The notes under the pieces were generated by a model. That model had not been told where the DNA came from. It saw only the letters and a list, made by a program, of their open reading frames with translations, and made no database searches. Shown here in pieces: positions 61,561 through 64,000 of a stretch of 64,000 nucleotides of DNA. The position numbers were made by a program, and so were the translations under genes. The DNA is from Cichorium intybus (taxonomy: Eukaryota; Streptophyta; Magnoliopsida; Asterales; Asteraceae). The stretch spans positions 72,756,994 through 72,820,993 of the forward strand of contig CM042013.1 of the NCBI GenBank assembly GCA_023525715.1. The letters run 5' to 3'. Positions within the stretch are counted from its first letter, which is position 1. Every line of letters begins with the position of its first letter.

Positions 61561-61731
61561 CTGCTGGTACGAGGTTTAAATAAAGTTCAAGCAGTTTACA
61601 TAATAATTTTTTTTAACAATTGAGGACCAAATGCAAGAGGTGAAGAACTGGAGAAGAAATAAAGTAAAATGGAGAAGAATATATTTCATTAGAAGAATGA
61701 GAAGTAATTATTGGGAGACCCATGACACGAT

Positions 61732-61773
61732 TGCCACTGCTGTTTCGGTAAAAATCATGTGAAAATTTTATGC
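61732..61773 (+). pseudogene. CCHC zinc knuckle of the copia gag remnant
   Basis: CHCCFGKNHVKILC gives C-x2-C-x4-H-x4-C exactly (codons at 61732, 61741, 61756 and 61771), a nucleic-acid binding knuckle. Stop codons lie close on both sides. Confidence 0.65.
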
Positions 61774-61906
61774 TAAAACAAGTTCATGGACAAAAAAAAG
61801 GTGAATCTGATGAGTTCAAAATGACAAGCTATTGGTAATATGGCCTGACGATGAAGAAATACGTATACCAACTCATGGTAAATGCTTGATAGCTAGAGGA
61901 GAATAA

Positions 61907-62293
61907 ATGAGAGGCTACTTCAAGAGAGGAAGAAGTGAAGAAGAGAGGATAGGTGAGAAAAGATGCTTGAAAGGTGGACGTTCAAAGGGGACTATCACCG
62001 ATCAGGTAATTTCTATTCTCGAACATAACAATATCTTAATTGATGCTAATAAATCGTTGATTGATGAAACTTGTAATGACCGGACAATGATCATTAAGGA
62101 ATTAGTGGCCAGTGAGAGAGAAGTAGATAAAGAGAAGGAGGAGGCCCTAGATTTAGTAAAAGTTATCGAGAATAACAAATTTGAGATTGAGTTGTTATTG
62201 AAAATTATTAACATATTAGATGATAGACTTAGTTTAAGAAACAATTATCTGATTCTAAACCAAAGAAACATCTTTTGTAACATAGCAAAATGA
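61907..62293 (+). pseudogene. Copia polyprotein linker with coiled-coil character
   Basis: Open for 128 codons, rich in Glu, Lys, Ile and Leu (for example SEREVDKEKEEALDLVKVIE), likely coiled coil. It lies between the knuckle and the protease, where this copia type has a long linker. No catalytic motif. The first ATG is not a natural start for this region. Confidence 0.4.
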
Positions 62294-62999
62294 TTATATG
62301 GAAAATTAATGATTTTGACTAGAAGGCAGGTGATTTTAGATCATTTACATAAGTAGTGGTCATATTTCTTGAATTCAAACTTGAAGCTATAGATCAATTG
62401 ATTGACGAGTGACAAATATCATATATGCTGATTTTGTTCCTAATATGTCATATCATTATGGTATTGTTAATGTGAAAAAACATTTGGATAGCAGACAAGT
62501 CATGGAGATAGTTAATAATACTCTTACAGTCTCAAAATGGAAGTAATTTTATACGAAGTCCTGTTTGCAAAAAAAATAACAAATAGAAAACTTTGTGGAT
62601 CTAGATGATATAAGTGAGACCATAAGTGAGATTAAGCCTAATAAGGAATTTGATTATGTTAACCTAACAATATTTAAATCTACACATGTTGATGATCCTG
62701 ATAAAGTTGAAGCGACTTCTGTTATGTAATATGATAATAAAATTGAAACACCAACGAATCCTGTTTTAGAAAACTCTTGTGAGTTCAAGCAAATCATTAG
62801 ATATATTGAACCATAACGATTAAAAGTGAAAGACGTTGTATATCATAGTGTCGGAAACTTCCAAAATCTAATTTTGTTAAGAAAGGATGTTTTGAAATTG
62901 TAGTACATGAATTGACTTCGCTTGTTGAAAATTGTAATTCATAATTAGCAAATCAGCAATTCTGGTCTACTACTCATATGATTCAAAATAATGTGAATA

Positions 63000-64000
63000 C
63001 TTGCTCATGTGTCAATTCAAAGAAAATGATGTGGATTTCAAGGGTTCTCAATTTGGAAATCCAACTTTAGGTCAAATTGCGAGTTTTGTATGGGTCGCAA
63101 AGAGAACAACCCATCAAAAGTCTAGTTACGAAATACATGTTTTACAACAAAAGAAAAAATAGGGATCTTTATCGTCAAAAGTAGCAAGAATTATTTCGAT
63201 TCAACCAACATTTCCAAATCCTAAGTTTCAAAAACCAACCAAATCAACTTTTACAAAAAGTAAAAGTGAGATTGACATGTTTCATACTTGGTTAGATAAC
63301 AACATGCATATTTTTACTGAAAAATAAATTTCTTTTGAAAAAATCAAAGAGTTATATGAAGAATTTCATTGCATGACTACAAATAATAGTTCATCAACTC
63401 AATCAAGTACAAAATCAGTCAAACAAAATTGTGTCCATAAAGATTTTCCTAAAATGACTTTCAATGCTAAGCAGAAAATGATTTCGAATAAGATTTCAAA
63501 CTGGATTCAGAAACCTAAAGAAAGTATAATTGTTCAGAAATAGGTAGCTACTTAGGTACCAAAGTCTCAAGTCGTAAAAGTATTGATCTCAATAAACAAA
63601 ATATATCTAAAGCATCTAGTTTTCAAACATCTTTTGTATATGATAAATCTTTTTCTACTTATTCCATTTCTTCCAACATCTCACATGTACCCAAAATGGT
63701 TTGGGTACTTAAATTTGTTTGTTTATTTCAAGTGATGAATGATGAGAAATATGATAATGAATGGTATATCGATAGTGGTTGCTCTCATCATATAACTAGA
63801 AAGAAAGAATGTTTAAAAGATTACACTGCATAAACATATGTAGGTGGCTGCGATTTGGAACTAATTAAGAGAAAATATAAGAGGCTACAGGCTGATATCC
63901 AACAAACAATTCACTGTAAAACATGTCGCATATGTTGAAGGTTTGAAACATAATTTTATTAGTTACTCACAATTGTTTATAGGTACTGGAAACCAAATAA
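63000..64000 (+). pseudogene. Copia protease and pre-integrase remnant
   Basis: WYIDSGCSHHIT at 63762-63797 is the copia protease active site (D-S-G at 63771). Downstream KQFTVKHVAYVEGLKHNFISYSQL is the pre-integrase motif, in a different frame and running into the window edge. Upstream, PKMVWVLKF matches the usual WVPK-type linker. Confidence 0.65.

Larger units (their letters stand above)
60571..64000 (+). mobile_element. Decayed Ty1/copia element running off the window
   Basis: Begins with a degenerate primer site (TTGGTATTTGAGAAGG, against TTGGTATCAGAGC) at 60571 and follows the copia order: gag core, zinc knuckle, long linker, protease, pre-integrase. Many stops and frame changes. The RT/RNase H part, if present, lies beyond base 64000. 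It is a different copia lineage from A/B/C. Confidence 0.65.

Overview
This is a nuclear plant window made almost wholly of retrotransposons. I see no ordinary host gene except one PIF/Harbinger-type Myb-like gene. Plant signs are Ty1/copia and Ty3/gypsy LTR elements with tRNA-iMet or tRNA-Asp primer sites, long TA microsatellites, and an Athila-type gag-protease. The Myb-like protein and the copia gag type recall Asteraceae, but that placement is from memory and tentative.

Layout. 1-4842 is the 3' part of a pol-less copia-type element (A) ending in its 3' LTR. 5770-8782 is a decayed copia relic with a 3' LTR, and 8840-10326 a decayed gypsy LTR plus leader. 10327-55889 is one nested stack. 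Its host is a second pol-less element (B) of the same family as A. B is interrupted by (1) a TIR element set in TA repeats (11682-12273); (2) a third family member, C (13635-22294, TSD AAAGA), which itself holds a gypsy solo LTR (17634-19137, TSD CTATA); (3) an Athila-like gypsy element (23961-42668, TSD TTAAG, minus strand), whose right LTR is split by a Tekay-like gypsy element (31769-42029, TSD ATTCG, minus strand); and (4) a second, nearly identical Tekay-like element on the plus strand (44180-54442, TSD TGGGA/TGGGT). The 3' LTR of B is cut short at about 55889. 55890-64000 holds TA microsatellites, the Harbinger-like Myb gene (57369-58553, minus) and a decayed copia element (PBS, gag, zinc knuckle, protease) running off the end.

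How the parts relate. None of the LTR elements here encodes a full polyprotein. A/B/C carry at most gag. The Athila-like element has an intact gag-protease but no RT, RNase H or integrase. The two Tekay-like copies have broken gypsy fragments and an antisense copia RT insert. Yet several LTR pairs are nearly identical, so these elements must have moved recently using enzymes supplied in trans.

The most unusual signal is a family of about 35-nt bulged hairpins, up to four per A/B/C element: two in the leader before gag and two in the pol-less 3' region. The primary sequence of the outer stem changes while pairing is kept. I do not recognise this motif.
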